A DNA stretch of 64,000 nucleotides from Lichenostomus cassidix (taxonomy: Eukaryota > Chordata > Aves > Passeriformes > Meliphagidae). Shown one piece after another: positions 1 through 13,140 of the stretch (position 1 is its first letter; every line of letters starts with the position of its first letter). The stretch spans positions 55,208,797 through 55,272,796 of the forward strand of contig CM039184.1 of NCBI GenBank assembly GCA_008360975.2. Direction: 5' to 3'. A model generated the notes under the pieces. It did no database searches and was not told where the DNA came from. It saw nothing but the letters and a program-made list of their open reading frames with translations. Position numbers and translations under genes: made by a program.

Positions 1-1949
1 TATGAAGAAAAGAGGTAGGTGACTTAAAGTAAGTTGTCCACCCATTTTTTTCAAAACATATTTTTTTTGCAAACATTTCCTGTGAAATGCAACTACATCA
101 AATTTACAATGCAAAGCTGCTTTGATCCTTGCAATGAAGTAGTAATATCTGTTTTAAAGCCTCAGAATCCAGCACTTGTGATTATGTCTGTTTCAGCAGG
201 AAAACAGATTTTCAGTCCATCAGCTGTGAAAGCCCTGGCATTATTGCAGGCTAACATTTTTGGCAAGGTTCACTGTGAAGAGCAAAGCAGGATTTCACAA
301 TGCTGGCTCCAAGGACAGCCAGCAGTAAACAAAACAAACTTCACTCACTTTATATATATTCTTTAAGATTTGAACTAAAGAATAGTGAAACACAAACATG
401 ACAAAGTTTCACTCATGGCAATGACTAATCAGCTATGTATATGCATTCAGAATGGACCTCGAAGGCCACAAATAGGGGGCTGGTTTGCTTGAGAAAAAAA
501 TAGTGTTATTTTGTGCAAGCCAGTGATTTAGTTTCAAAACTGGTCTTGGGTAGTTTTCAGGAGCAAAATACTGCGTAAATATGACTGCAGTGTAAGGGAA
601 ACATAAAAGGGGAACTTTTTTCCCATCCTTTTTTTTTTTTTTCCAGACAAAGTTTTTTGACTGATTTAAAGCAAATACACACATATGTAAACATATTCAT
701 ATAACTATATGTCTATAGGTACTTTTACAGTCAACTGACAATGAAAAAGTCAGGACATAAATCTGTCAACCACAATATTTTTCATTTCTTTTCTTCTCTA
801 GATTTTATTTATCAAACCCAAGATATCTTGGACTATCTGTATTTTATTTTTCTAAACTTTATCTGTTCTAGTTATATTCTTTGGGGTGTTATTAATAGAT
901 TACAATCTACTACTTAAGTTAAAATTTGCTGCTAGGCTTAATTAACTGCTAGATTTGAATGGAAAAGGATGTAAAACTATACATGATGCTTGTAGAAATT
1001 TAAACTAGCCTATAGGGAAAAATGCAGTGTTGTCAATGAAGTATATTAATATTGTGAAAGTTTGCACTATGAGTCTTTGATTTGCTTTTACATATAAGGA
1101 ATGACATTCTTTACTGTAATTTTGATCTCTACTATTGAACAAAGCTGTAATCTCCACATGGTATTTTCTTCTAGAACACAAGGAGGCAAGGGAAATAATC
1201 AGCTGAGACTGGATTTTTATAAGAGCTTACCTTCTTGAAATCAGATTTATTGTATTTAAAACTAGTATGTATATTTTAAGAAAAGCTATTTGGAGCTTTT
1301 CGTTAAAAAAGTCTTTCTCTACTAAAAAGTGTAGAATTGAATTTTTAAATAATTAGAAACAAGAAATTTTATGATAGGAGGAAACACATAGTAATTTTAT
1401 ACAATCAAGACATGAAGATCTTTTATTTGTGATTTTGGACAAGTTTTAGTTTATAAACATGCCTAGATACAACTTTAATATAAACAAATGGAACTACTTC
1501 TCCTGTAAATTATGCAGGTGCCTTATCTCTGTATGCAGTCTCCTAGGAATGAGAAATCTTTAAGTTGTGAAACAAAGATCCCTGCCTTATTTATATCTTG
1601 AGACACAGCCTTAAGTAATTCATGTTAACCCACATTACGCTTTGGTGAAAATAGACTAAACCCTGCTAATATTTACTGCATAGCTGCAACTGTATTTTTG
1701 TTCATGAAATTATGTATTTTAGTTTATGGTTTCATAACTTTTCAATAAAGATTTTATATTTTGTTCAATCTTTTGATTCTGAGTAGGTTTATTTTTTCTG
1801 TTTTTATTTTTCTAGGAGATCAAGTATAATTTTTAGCAAGTTTATCTCAGAATATGAGCTTGCAAAATAAACAATGCCAACATATATCTTTCCATTTTCT
1901 GCAAAGAATTAACTTCATAAGTCACCAAACAGTGGATGGTGGATACCTC
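1..1949. other. Unique AT-rich sequence, no gene recognised
   Basis: No coding exon or mobile element is recognisable. A run of 14 T lies at 629-642. An open frame of 110 codons at 34-366 (plus) has no similarity I recognise and no coding-like context, so I treat it as chance. The only site worth marking is a polyadenylation-like signal at 1744. The stretch could be a long 3' untranslated region or plain intergenic sequence. Confidence 0.5.
1744..1749 (+). promoter_or_regulatory. Candidate polyadenylation signal (AATAAA)
   Basis: A canonical AATAAA is preceded by two TGTA motifs (near 1690 and 1713), the sequence bound by the CFIm cleavage factor. It is followed within 15-60 bases by a T-rich, partly GT-containing stretch that could serve as the downstream element. 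This combination is what a plus-strand gene 3' end looks like. AATAAA is frequent by chance in AT-rich DNA and no upstream coding exon was recognised, so the call rests on local context only. Confidence 0.3.
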
Positions 1950-3270
1950 TAGAAATTATCTAGTCACTCTGCTCAAGCATGCACATCTAGAGGAATTAGC
2001 CTGGGAATGTGCCCAGTCCAGTTTTTAGTGTCTCCACAGATGGAAACTCCACAACCTTTCTGGGCAATTTACTACAGTGTTTGATCATTGTTACAGTGAA
2101 AAAGTTATTTTCCTCAATTTAAATGAATTGTTTTGTGCTTTATTTTGTGCCCATTTCCTCCTGACCATTAACTGAGAAGTATTTGAGCCCATACTCTATT
2201 TTCATCCTGTGATGTACATATGCCACCCTGGTAAGGTTCCCTGAGCTTATTCTCCTCCAGGCTGTACAGTGTCAGCCCTCTCACCCTTTCCTTATATGAC
2301 AGATGGTCCAAGGTCTTAATAATATCCATTCTCTGGACCTGGTCCACTATGTCCATGTCTCTCCCATCATAAGGAGCCTAGCACTGGGCACAGCTCTCCA
2401 GACATGGGTAAAGTGGAAGCATCATCTACCTTACCCAGCTGTCAATTCTCTTTCTTGTGGACTCTAGGATGCTGTTAGACTTGTCTTGCAAAAAAGACAC
2501 AGTGCCTTTGCTGGCTCATGATCAACTTCTTGCTCTCCAGAACCCCAGATTCTTTCCTGCAAAGCTGCTTTTGGCCAGTTGGCTCCCAGCATGTAGTGGC
2601 AAAGACCTGAATTTCTTGTGTTCTGCTAACTGCTTGTGTTCTGTGAATGCTCCAGCAGTTCTCAGGGTGGTTAAAGGCCCCCATGAGGACCCAGACTTGT
2701 GAATGTGAGGTTTTTTCCAGTTGGCTGAAGAAGGCCTCATCTACTTCTTCCTGATCAGACACCTGGTAGCAAAATGTTTTCACTGACTGTTCTGCTGGCT
2801 AATTCTGATCACACTTCCAGAGGCAGAACTTGATGCACCTCAGTTGCTTGCTCACGTGAAGGGTGTGCATTAGGCTACAGGCACTTCAGACAGGCTCCAT
2901 TCATTCTTATTTCCTGAGAAAAGCACAAAACTATTTCCTTTGTGTATAACACTTGGGATGGCCCACTTTTCAGTGTTGTTTTTTTGATTAAGAAGTCTCT
3001 CTTGTCCACACTTGCACCCTTTGATGGCCAGCTCTGTTCACCACTTTCTTACTGAACTTGACATTATCATCCCTCTCTTTCATTCCCAGTTTAAAACTCT
3101 CTTCCCCAGGTAGGCTAGCCTATTGGCAAAGACACCTGTATCTCACTTGCTGAGAGAGATCCCTTCTCTTTAAAGCAATCCTTGGTCCTCAGACATGTGA
3201 AAACAAAGTCCCTGATGTCAACAGGAGTTGCATTTTTCCACAGTCATAGATCTACAGGTGAGACAGGAGT
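1950..3270 (-). mobile_element. CR1 LINE copy with most of ORF2 deleted
   Basis: Read on the minus strand this is a CR1 non-LTR retrotransposon. The part at about 2870-3270 resembles the CR1 sequence upstream of the endonuclease. At 2652-2697 the minus-strand translation gives VWVLMGAFNHPENCW, matching the CR1 ORF2 endonuclease signature in which GDFN is the catalytic-domain motif; here the D is replaced by A. From about 2620 down to 1950 the sequence is the C-terminal end of the reverse-transcriptase ORF and its 3' flank: 2168-2356 encodes DHLSYKERVRGLTLYSLEE, typical of the CR1 C-terminus. The catalytic reverse-transcriptase core between endonuclease and C-terminus is absent, so the two parts meet at about 2620-2650. 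The terminal octamer tail is also missing. The copy is dead. The outer limits are approximate. Confidence 0.85.
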
Positions 3271-5724
3271 CTCACAGAAGATCCAATCAATTAAACAGCT
3301 AGACTAATCAGCAATCATCAGCCACCAACATCCTCATGCATAAGCTTATGGACTAGAACTCACACTGGAAAAAATAGCCACCAGATCTGTTATCTGTGCA
3401 ATTAGATCTCAACTCTGATTAACAGCAGTGCTGTAAGACTATATTCATTTTATGACTTGAAGACTGAAGCAAATAGGTGGAAGATTGCATATGTGGAACC
3501 AAAAATGTAAATATCTCCTCTTCCCAAAATATATTATATCTTTAAATAGCTTTGAAATTTTATCACTGATGCATATTATTTTGCCATACCCAACCCATAA
3601 AAATGTGAATAACAAGGAAAAACGTAGATAATACCCACATTATTTAAAGTCTCTTTTTAAAAATGAATGATTGAAAACCATGTGTATCCAAGCACGGTCC
3701 ATAAACATTGTATTGAATAGAGTTTTATTTTGACATTATTTACCATTCTCTTCTCATCGACTCCCAAAGGCAGACTACTGCTCCTTGGAGGACCTTGAAA
3801 TTACAATGTACTGCAATGAATTGTTGGTGAGTTATTGTTTGATCCACAGTCCTATTTCCTTTTGTATTATAAAAGTCTAAAGCACATAATCTCATCCAGG
3901 TAAAACATGTAGGGGTTTTGTTTTTTTTTTTCTTCTTTTAACTTCTCACAGGCATAGGAGTTAATGGATCTAAAAATGTTGGATGTATCTTCACAAGAAT
4001 TACTTTTCACTTAAACAAAAAATCATATACCTACATTTTAATCAAGCAGTCCTATTGTACTCCTAATAAAGAAGTCATGTCCTTCAGATGTAAACATTCC
4101 TTCAAAAGTCACTGCCATATGCTATAAGATTTATTGAAATTACATTGGGTTTCTCTGTAGTGCAAATAGAAGGCAGCCATATTAAATTATCAGGAATTAT
4201 TTTTTCGAAGCTTAGCTCCAATAGGGAAACCTCAAGTCTCTTTCTGTTTGCTAATCTCACACCCCACTGTATATCAAAACAAAGGTCCCTGCTAAGGGGA
4301 AACAGAACAAGAATCAGTATTAATCCATTGTCATTCCTTATGGTTAAAATTTTTCCTTGGTGAAGAATATTATTCATGATATTAAGTAGAAATGGAAGAT
4401 CTTTGTGAAAAAAAAACCAACCAGATTTTCTTGTGATCACTAGACAGAGAGACAACATTCAACTGTGTTTCTTCAGTAACACTGAATGTGCATGACAGTC
4501 TTGGGGGGAAAAAAGTATATTTTGTACTGTATTCTGTCTCATGTGCTTTTATATAGCTTTGGCTCTGGAGGTCTTCATTGCAAATTTGAACTTGTTACCA
4601 AAGAAAGAATTTGCCACACTGTAAACAGGTGCCAGGTAAAAGAAAGGGAATTTGGGTTGAGCAAGTAAATGCTCTACCATCCAAAAAATATAATAAATCT
4701 GTCCCAAGGGGAAAATTTCTCAAGTAAGATACTAAAAGAATGTTTGATCCTCCAAACCTCTCAAGACTTGAAATAAGTAATTAGCTCAGAATTGAAAACA
4801 TAAAGTAGTAGGAAATCAAATAAAAAACACCAAAAAAAAAGAGTTTTCCTGAAATCAAGGAGCTAACTGAGTAATCCCATTGAAAAATACTTTTTATTCA
4901 CTACATCTAAGAATCATACTGTAGATTAAGTACTCCCTTCCTCATCTTAGACAAAATTTATGGATAATCACTGAACAAATTGAAGAAAAATTTTTTTTGG
5001 TCTAGGGAACAGTAGTTTCCCTAAACTAAATGTGAATCCTGCTGCATGAAAAAGCCAGTGTGAAAGGTGGAAATCTGAGGGAATTGCACGGCTTTCATAT
5101 TATATATGAATAATGGATACATAACTGTTATACAGTATAAGCTACCAAAATCTATTTGATGTTTAGGCAAACTTTTAGTCTAAGCCAAATCTTAAGAAAA
5201 TTGCATAAAACATCAGACAACTGTACCAGAACAGATGATATTGTGAACTTACAGCAAAGGCCAATATGACGAATTATACAAAAGTAAAGCTAGTAAACAG
5301 CAATTCCCATCTAATCATCCCCAAGTACTTTATAATCATTTACATAACATACTACTCAAATACAGACCCTTTGAACAAAGCATTAATCCAAAGTTTTATT
5401 TTTATGAATAGGTCACAGGACAAATAAACCCATGCATTGAAACGTTATTGTCCTTTGAAAAGAGATCTTTAAGAAATAAGTTTATAATTCCCAATACATG
5501 TATACATTGTTCAAACTTGAATTTAAGCACTTTTTAGGGCAGCAGAGACAATACTGCTCTGGGAAATGGACAAATAGCTTAATAGTGTAATTGTGAAACA
5601 CACCAAGTTACAAGTGAGCATCAGCACTGAAGAAGGTCTTGTCTAATGGCCAGAGCCTTCACAGGTAATATTGGTGGAAGATAAAGAAAGAATCCAGTCT
5701 GACTTTTCCAGACTGTCTTGATTT

Positions 5725-5766
5725 GTCTGAGGTACCAGGGGAATCTGTCTGAATACCAGGGGAATT
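5725..5766. repeat. Imperfect tandem duplication, unit about 22 bp
   Basis: The unit beginning GTCTGAGGTACCAGGGGAAT is followed directly by a second copy with one base missing and one substitution. It is a local slippage-type duplication in otherwise unique sequence. Confidence 0.85.
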
Positions 5767-6299
5767 TAATGGTTTTTGTGAAAATTTAAGTTATTTTACA
5801 AGGAAGCAGGAAGCTCAAATAAGTACTAAACTGCACAATACCATTTTTAAGCTCATGACATACCTGGAAGTCCTTTAGTGAAAAGGAACTTCAGACCAAA
5901 TGGCCAACCACTTTTCTCAAAGACATAGTTCAAGTTTAGATAGACAGAGTAACAATGAGGAACACAGAAGCTGAAGATGTTCTTTTTAAGGGTGTCTGAG
6001 TCCTAAAGACCACAGAGACATTTAAAGATATTGGTCAAGTCAGGGAGCAAAGAAAGAGGTTATGATTGTAGAAGAAATTACTTTCCAGCTGAAAGAGAAG
6101 ATAATAAAATATCTTTGGCAATAATACATTTTTGGCTAGATAAGAAATAAGTTAGTTATAATAAATAACCAACCACAACAATACACAATACACCAAAAAA
6201 AAAAACCCTACCCAACCCCCAGCAATCCACAAACTAATAATAACATACCTACATAAATTTAATTGCAATCCTCAAAGGTAAACCACAAACAATGTTATC

Positions 6300-6321
6300 A
6301 AGTGTAATACAAGTGTAATAC
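6300..6321. repeat. Perfect 11-bp tandem duplication
   Basis: AAGTGTAATAC occurs twice head to tail. It is a short local duplication with no sign of wider repetition. Confidence 0.85.
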
Positions 6322-6529
6322 ATGTAAACATGTGTCAAGGAAAATAATATGAGCACAGAAGAACTATCAGAACTATTGATCCCAAGCCTCATTTTTATCA
6401 AACATTTTCAACAGTTACCTGGATGATCAAACAAAATGTGTCCTATGAATTATTTTAATTTAAGGGAACAGTTTACATTAATATTATGAGAGCCTCAATC
6501 TAAAATTACCCTGAGAAATCTGTGGTCTG

Positions 6530-7150
6530 CACCTATGGAAAGCCATTGAAGTTTTTAAGGTGCTGCATTTAGGACAGCAAATCTCATGCACCTGTGCATG
6601 TTTGAGAAGCGACTGGCTGAAAAGGAGATTGCTGAAAATGGCCTGACAGATAAGGTGACATCCAGGTTGAGTATCATAAAGCAAGGACACGCTCTCATTG
6701 CAAGAGAGGCAAATCACACACTGGGCTTTGTTAGGGGGCACATTGCTAGCAGATTGAGGAATGTTATAGTCACATTAATTTGCCACTGGTGAAACTCCAC
6801 CTGAAAAAAATGTGCTTAATTTTGCCCCAGTCCCATGTTCAATTGGGCTTCTGGAAAAGGTGGAGGACCCAACAGTAGCCTCCAAAGACTGTTAGGATGT
6901 TATACCTGAGGGACTAAAAGGAGAGGTTATGGAAGTTTGGCTTTACTTAAAAAGGTAACATAGTGACTACCTAGAACAACTTAAAGGAATATTACTAATA
7001 TAAGGGAGTTAAGCTCTTTATTTTAACATGTAACAAATTTTTGATAGAACAATGGGCAAAACTCACTCAGTGAACCGTGGAAATTCAGAGTGGTTATTAG
7101 GAAACACTTTTCTTTAGTTAGTAGAGCACCAAACAACCAATGAAGCTAAA
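6530..7150 (+). mobile_element. Ancient CR1-type LINE fragment (ORF2 C-terminal half)
   Basis: The plus strand follows the CR1 ORF2 region downstream of the reverse-transcriptase catalytic core. The frame at 6586-6792 reads TLGFVRGHIASRLRNVIV, which aligns with the CR1 segment of the form LG-I-R-S-ASR-REVI. The DNA beyond it continues in register with CR1 through the segment around 6840-6960 (the 'cttctgg..aaggtg..aggaccc' region). Divergence is high and several stops interrupt the frame, so this is an old insertion, clearly older than the copies at 35.9 and 55.3 kb. The ends fade gradually and are approximate. Confidence 0.65.
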
Positions 7151-10100
7151 TTCTTGATTTGACAAGAGGAAAAACTTGTACTTGAAACAAATCTTTTCTT
7201 CAAGCTGTCATTTAATGGTTTGAGACATTATATTTAACCAATAGAAAAAAAAAAAACTTTCTCCTAGAGAGTTCTTTCAGAGGTTACTTTGAAAATGACA
7301 ACCTAGTATTTCCCATCCTGCAAGTTCTGATTTCAGGTTTAGGGTTGGCTACAAGTATGCCTGCTCCCTGCCTGATGAAGCTGTGCAGGGACTCAAATGT
7401 AACAGAATTTTCGGAAGAGTATACTTAAATGTTAAATAAAAAACCAGAAAAAAAATCCATCACAATATCTGAAAAACTAAATCAGATCTGGTAAAAATTC
7501 AGAAAAACCTGAATATAAGTAATGCTAAGTATCTTGCCTATTGTACACGTGTATAAGCATATCTAGACCCTCTCAGGTATGGACATGAACAAACCAGTGT
7601 GGATAGTTTATCTGGAACACAGATTAATTGCTCCATATATACAGAAATTGCTACAAAAGGACTAACTCCACGCAAAACTGTGCCATCTCCACTGAGGCTT
7701 ATCAGCTCAAGTGCAGCACTGTGCAACCAAGCAGAGCCATCTCAGATACTCTTCACTGGATGTTGAGATTGGGATTGAAGTCAAGCATAGAGAAGCAATG
7801 CCATTTATTCCACAAACTGTTGTCCCAGCTGAGTTCACTCACTGATTACAAAAGGAGTATCTCTCCTCTTTCCCCATCTGTTTCTGGTATAAGCTATGTA
7901 GCAGTGACTAACAGCTGAAAGGCAGTTAGGAACAGATGCAATTTTTTCACCATTAAAATTCATGATAAAAGCAAGCCAACTCAATGCACCGAAAGTCTGG
8001 ATCCATGTCCAGTGAGAGCTTCAAGATTATAGTTTGGGTGCAAATACATAAAAACATATCATACTCTGGATCAGGCTTAACATACAATACAGCATATATT
8101 GTGTATGGATTTAAGGTGCCAGATGGAGCCTGTGGTGCTGAGCCAGAGCTAATATGTCAAATATCTGAAACCACTAATGGGGTTGGAGGTATGAAGGTTG
8201 GAAATACAATGAACATATATATTGCATCACCTTCTGTTTTTGTCTCACTAGTTCGATCAAAGCCATAATAAGATTATAGGTTGTTCAGGGGCTGAATTAA
8301 TTTTATTACCTAAGAAAGTTACTGGATTTCCTCTGATAAAAGAGGTATCTAACTTCTTTATCATTTGCATGAGATAAACAAGAATTCTTCAGCATATTTT
8401 GATAGTATCTGTTATTCTCCTGGATATATCTGTTTCAATGTTGAAGATCACAGCCTTGAGCCACCTCTATTGTCTGGATAAATAAAACCAGTTGGAGTGC
8501 TCCTGTAAAATATAATTTTGATTATAATTTGATTATACTATTATGCAAACATTTCTGGAGAATATCTTATTCTATAATTTTCTTTCCCAATTACTAGCTT
8601 TTACTTCAAGAAAAGTCATGAAAACTGAATCTGCTGAACCACATAGCAGTTTACCTAGAAGACACAGAAAATACATTTTGGCAATGTGAGTTTGATACAG
8701 AAAAAATGGGGCCTTTGGATCTGTGTAATTTGAGTTATGGTGGACTAATTTTGTCAGTGTCTAGTAAAAGTTTCTTTGATATTCTTTTTGACAAGTCCAC
8801 AGGTTTGGACCACCTGCATTTTAACAATATTTCCATGGGGGCTTCCTCCATTGCTTCTTTTCCATTAAGAGCTTTTGCCACTAGAAATTCAGTCTATGTG
8901 TACAAAGCAAACTTTTTACTGCTGAGTCCTGCTTGAATATTTCTATTCTATTTTAGTAATATATTTATTATTTGTATTTAATAAGGTTAATGACATCTTT
9001 AAAAACAATCATTAAGAAAAAATAAATGCAAAGTAATTACACTCCCTCGGAAGAGGTAAGCTCAGAGCCCTTCAAGTCCTTTTTTCTTAATCATATTGTC
9101 ATCAAAATTTTGCAATGTAATAGAATGAATAAGTCTGAAAGGCTTTTGCCAACATTCAAAATATTGTTAGTATATTATGGTTAGCTACTGTAAGATGCTC
9201 AAAATTACCCTGTGATAGCAAGCTTTGTAGAGAGAACATAAGTATCTTTATTGCTAATTTTGAATAAGAATGCTTCACATAAAGCTCTTACAGGATGCTA
9301 TGGTTCTATGGAGTTGAAATTAACTGAGTACTCAATAAATGAGAAATATGAACTACTTTTGTACATACCCTGCTATATTTTTTTACTACATATTTGTGCA
9401 TTTATCCAAATGCTTGAAAAAAAGCCTTATTTCATTGGAGGGTTATGAAATACATAGATTGCAGGTAGTGAAAAGTGATAGACTATTCATACCTTTGATA
9501 ATAAAGTCTCTAGGTGAGTGAGAAGAAACAAGTGCCAGACATTTTCTCTTGTGTTTCAGATTCTTTGATCTGAATAAGTGGTGCAATGCTATAAATCAGA
9601 GAAGAAAAAGATAGCTGATACCCACACTTGGGAAATGGTGCTTTTTGACTACAGCAATTTTTCCTGAGCTCTCCATGGAGTTTGTATTTACACCAAATGT
9701 CTATAACACAACACCCTCTTGCTACTGCCCCTGTCATATTAGTCCATTCATATGCACAGATCAGCATCCCTTAGTGGCATATCTGGCCATACATTTGACA
9801 AAATACTTGTTTATTATGGACTAAGTCCAGCTCTGACTGAAATAAGTGGAAAGACTCATGTGGATTTCAGTAACAGTTGGTTCAGAGTCCTCCTGAGCAC
9901 TAAGATTTATGGCATCCTTAATATTTCCTTTCCTCAATTTTAAGCTTTTGGGTTTTGTAAATGATGTGCTGGATAAATACACTGTTGTCACTTAGCAGAC
10001 TTAACTGGTGTGTGAAAAGAAGTCTTTTACTTCCAGATAAACTGAGGGATGGTGGATTATGGTTTGTTACTCAGCTGGAATAAACTTTCATAGATCCATG

Positions 10101-13014
10101 AATCTCAACTGGCTTCCAAATATCTGATCTGTCAGCAAATGGAATTCAATAATAAAGTTTATATTTCTTTGAAAACAACATGTATGGAGGTGCAGATCAA
10201 TTACCTGAGGATATAGCCTGAGCAAGAAAATAGCAAATTACAGGCTTTCTAGATAAGATACCTATTATTTGATCTAAAATTTTCCTCTCCAAAGCACAGA
10301 AATCACAGAATACACATTACAGAATAATTTTGAGAAGCTCATGAAAAACTGATATTTATCACAGAAACAAAAAAAGTTTTTAACTTTTGGCAAATACCTG
10401 AAGGGAATGATTCTTATAAATTGTAACATTTAAATGTTAGAGCATTATTGAAGTAGTTTCTGTGGTGCTGTTTTCTTCATTCCAGAAAGATATGTCCCTA
10501 TTATATAAACCAGAAAAATAAAATTATTGTCCTCATTTCCATTCAAAACTGAGGTTTTTAAGGTACTGAAGACTAAAATGTTGTTTTGCCAGTCTGGAAG
10601 AAAATCTCCCTGAAAAAGGTTTTCATCATAGTAGTTTCAACAGCTTTTTGAGTTATAGGTCATTAAACAGTAAAAAACACTTGCTTTATTACATTTTTTT
10701 TCCTATAAAAGACTATTTAAAAAGAAAAGTGGATGCTGCACACAGCTGTTTCATCATCAGGACTAGAACCCTTCTGCCTCCTTTGCTAGTGGCACAACAG
10801 AGAGAATCTAAAAAAGCTGATGTGACCTATCAGAGTGTAACAAAGTTTGTGGCTTGGCTCAGTAGGACAAGATTTCCTTAAAAGATTGAGTCAACCAGTC
10901 TAGCAATAATTTTATGGAAGCAGACATTACCAAAACACTTTCTGAGATTAACTACTAGAATAATGCTTATGCAGATTTTTTTTTCAAGTGTTTTGCCTGT
11001 ACATTTTAGATGTAATTAAATTAACTCTTCTGAAAAAAATAGATCTATATTCAAGTTATAATTTTTACTTCACTGCAATTACTTAGCATAAACTAGTTGC
11101 AGAATTATATCATCAGTGTATGCATACTTCAGAATAAAGGATCAGCATTTTTCCATTAAAAAATTATTTCTGTGCTTTGTTTTCCCCTTCCTTTTTAAAG
11201 AGACTGTTTAATAAAGACAGAAAATTGTGAATAAAAATTACTATAATGAATAATATTAAGGGCTTGATGCTGTTTCCACAGAATTTGGCAGAATTTTCCT
11301 TATGGACTTCAGCAGAAGCAGGGACAGCTGCTAGGGTAACCACATACATTAATTTAATTTTTCATAAGGACACATCCAATGCTCACTGATTTGAGAGGAG
11401 GCAGCTGCCTAACTTCTCAAGTTGTAGGGAAGAAAGTTATAAAACATTTAGTTGGCTTTTCACCCTCAGTTTTATTACCTGTAAAATCTGATATAGCAAA
11501 GTCAGGTGAGCTGAGGCTTGGTATTTATCTTTTTTGCCTTGAAGTAGCATGGTACATTTTGTAAACTATCTAATCAATTTTAAAGCTGCAGGGGATTTTC
11601 TATATAGTGGGGGGAAAATTTGGTCAATTTTGGTGTACACAGAAATGGAAGAAAGGAATGTACTCAGCTCTTGCATATGATTAGCACAGCCATCTGTTTC
11701 ACCTACCTGCATAATTGTCAGCTAATCAATTGCTAATTGCAAGCATCCAGTTGCTTAACAGCATTGTACCTGTGATTGCAATTCATTATCCTAAACACTT
11801 TACAGATCTTCAGTCCTTGGATGATTTCCATGAGAAAACAGTGAAAAGAAGATGTCAAAGGGAGCAAGGAATGGAAATACAGGTAAGAAGGGAGGAGGGT
11901 AGGGAACAGAGATGTGGGAAACTACAAGATGCAGATATGTGTAAGGTATACGAGAGTAAGTAAAGCACAATAGCATGGGCATTTTTATGGTGCATTGATG
12001 AAACAGGGATGTGATGGAGAAGGTGACAGGTGGAAACTGGCAGAGAAAACAAGCTTCTAGCAAGAGCAGGCAAAAAAGATGAAGAGTTATTGAAAGAGGA
12101 ATTGGGAACTCTGGCACACAGGGAGAAGGCTGCAGAATATGCGGTGAAAGTGGTCAGTGCTGGTCAGATTGTCAGTGCAGATATCATGATGACTTCTAAC
12201 AGTAATTCCTTCATTATCCTGAATAATAGATTCACTCTCTCAACGTCTTCGGTGAATGGTTTAGTATGACTTAATAATATATTTCCCTGGTATTATGTGA
12301 CCAATGACCTTTGTACCTCCAAAATATGAACTTGACAGGTGCCATTATCTCAGCAATCTTTTGAGATGACATTCTGATCTGTTCAAAGAAGAATTTTGAC
12401 ATTTTACTCTTAAAGCAAAAGAAAGTAAAAAGTAGAGAGAATGAAAATGGAATTTAATCTCTGCTTCACTACTTAAATACATTATTATTTTAGAAAATAT
12501 AGCTTAGGAAACAATAATGCATGTGTCATTATTCTGGTATAATACATTTGTGTATTACAAGAGATATAATTTTCTTTATCCTACCTCTTTTCTCTCAGCA
12601 ATTTGCTTACAATTTTAACAGGAGGGATAATACAAAGAAAAAATCCATGTTAAGTTTTTCAGAAAGATACTGGATGAATATTCAAAGAAAATCCGGGAAG
12701 AACATGCTATATTTCATATACATTGTTTAAAAAAAAACTGATTCAACTGGGCTTGAATACAAAGAAAAAGAAATTTTAGGAGCGTAATAAAAAATAATCT
12801 TATACTCTTAACAATTTTATCAGATATTTTTGTGATATTTGCTTTACTTGGGAGATATCCATGAAGTACTCTTCTGATTCATAATTTATTTGTATTAATA
12901 TTTGTTCCATGGTAAAAAGAATGAAATAATTGTGCCATATAGACAGTCACTTCATTGACCAGCTTAAGCCTAAAACAAGAGGCTGTAGACTCAATGAACT
13001 GTGTCAAAAACGTT
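7151..13014. other. Unique AT-rich sequence, no gene recognised
   Basis: No mobile element is recognised. A run of A lies near 7244-7255. From about 11830 to 12160 the plus strand is unusually purine-rich and holds two overlapping-region open frames (11715-11963 and 12030-12269). Part of it is flanked by splice-like sites (11806-11882, see findings). None of the predicted peptides in this stretch matches a family I know. Confidence 0.5.
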
Positions 13015-13140
13015 TAATGGAATCACAGAACTATTAAAATTGGAAAAGACCTCTAAGGTCATCAAGTCCAACTGCCAACCTAGTATCACCACCATGTTCA
13101 CCACTAAAACTGTCCTCAAGTGCCACATCCACACGTATTA
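13015..13140 (-). mobile_element. CR1 LINE, short 3'-end fragment
   Basis: The stretch begins with the reversed CR1 tail (a single 'aatcacagaa' unit) and continues through the conserved segment resembling 'ggaaaagacctctaaggtca' and 'aagtgccacatc'. It is a typical 5'-truncated CR1 of about 125 bp in minus orientation. The match stops abruptly near 13140, where unique AT-rich sequence resumes. Confidence 0.78.

Larger units (their letters stand above)
3271..6529. other. Unique AT-rich sequence with small tandem duplications
   Basis: No gene or mobile element is recognised. It holds a T-rich tract near 3916-3940, two short local duplications (listed separately at 5725 and 6300), an A/C-rich stretch near 6190-6235, and a 57-base open segment between splice-like sites at 3770-3826. 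That segment is discussed under findings and is not supported well enough to call a gene. Confidence 0.5.

Noticed and set aside
2475..2783. 102-codon minus-strand open frame considered as a gene
   Set aside because: It is a CR1 ORF2 remnant, endonuclease motif included, with an internal deletion.
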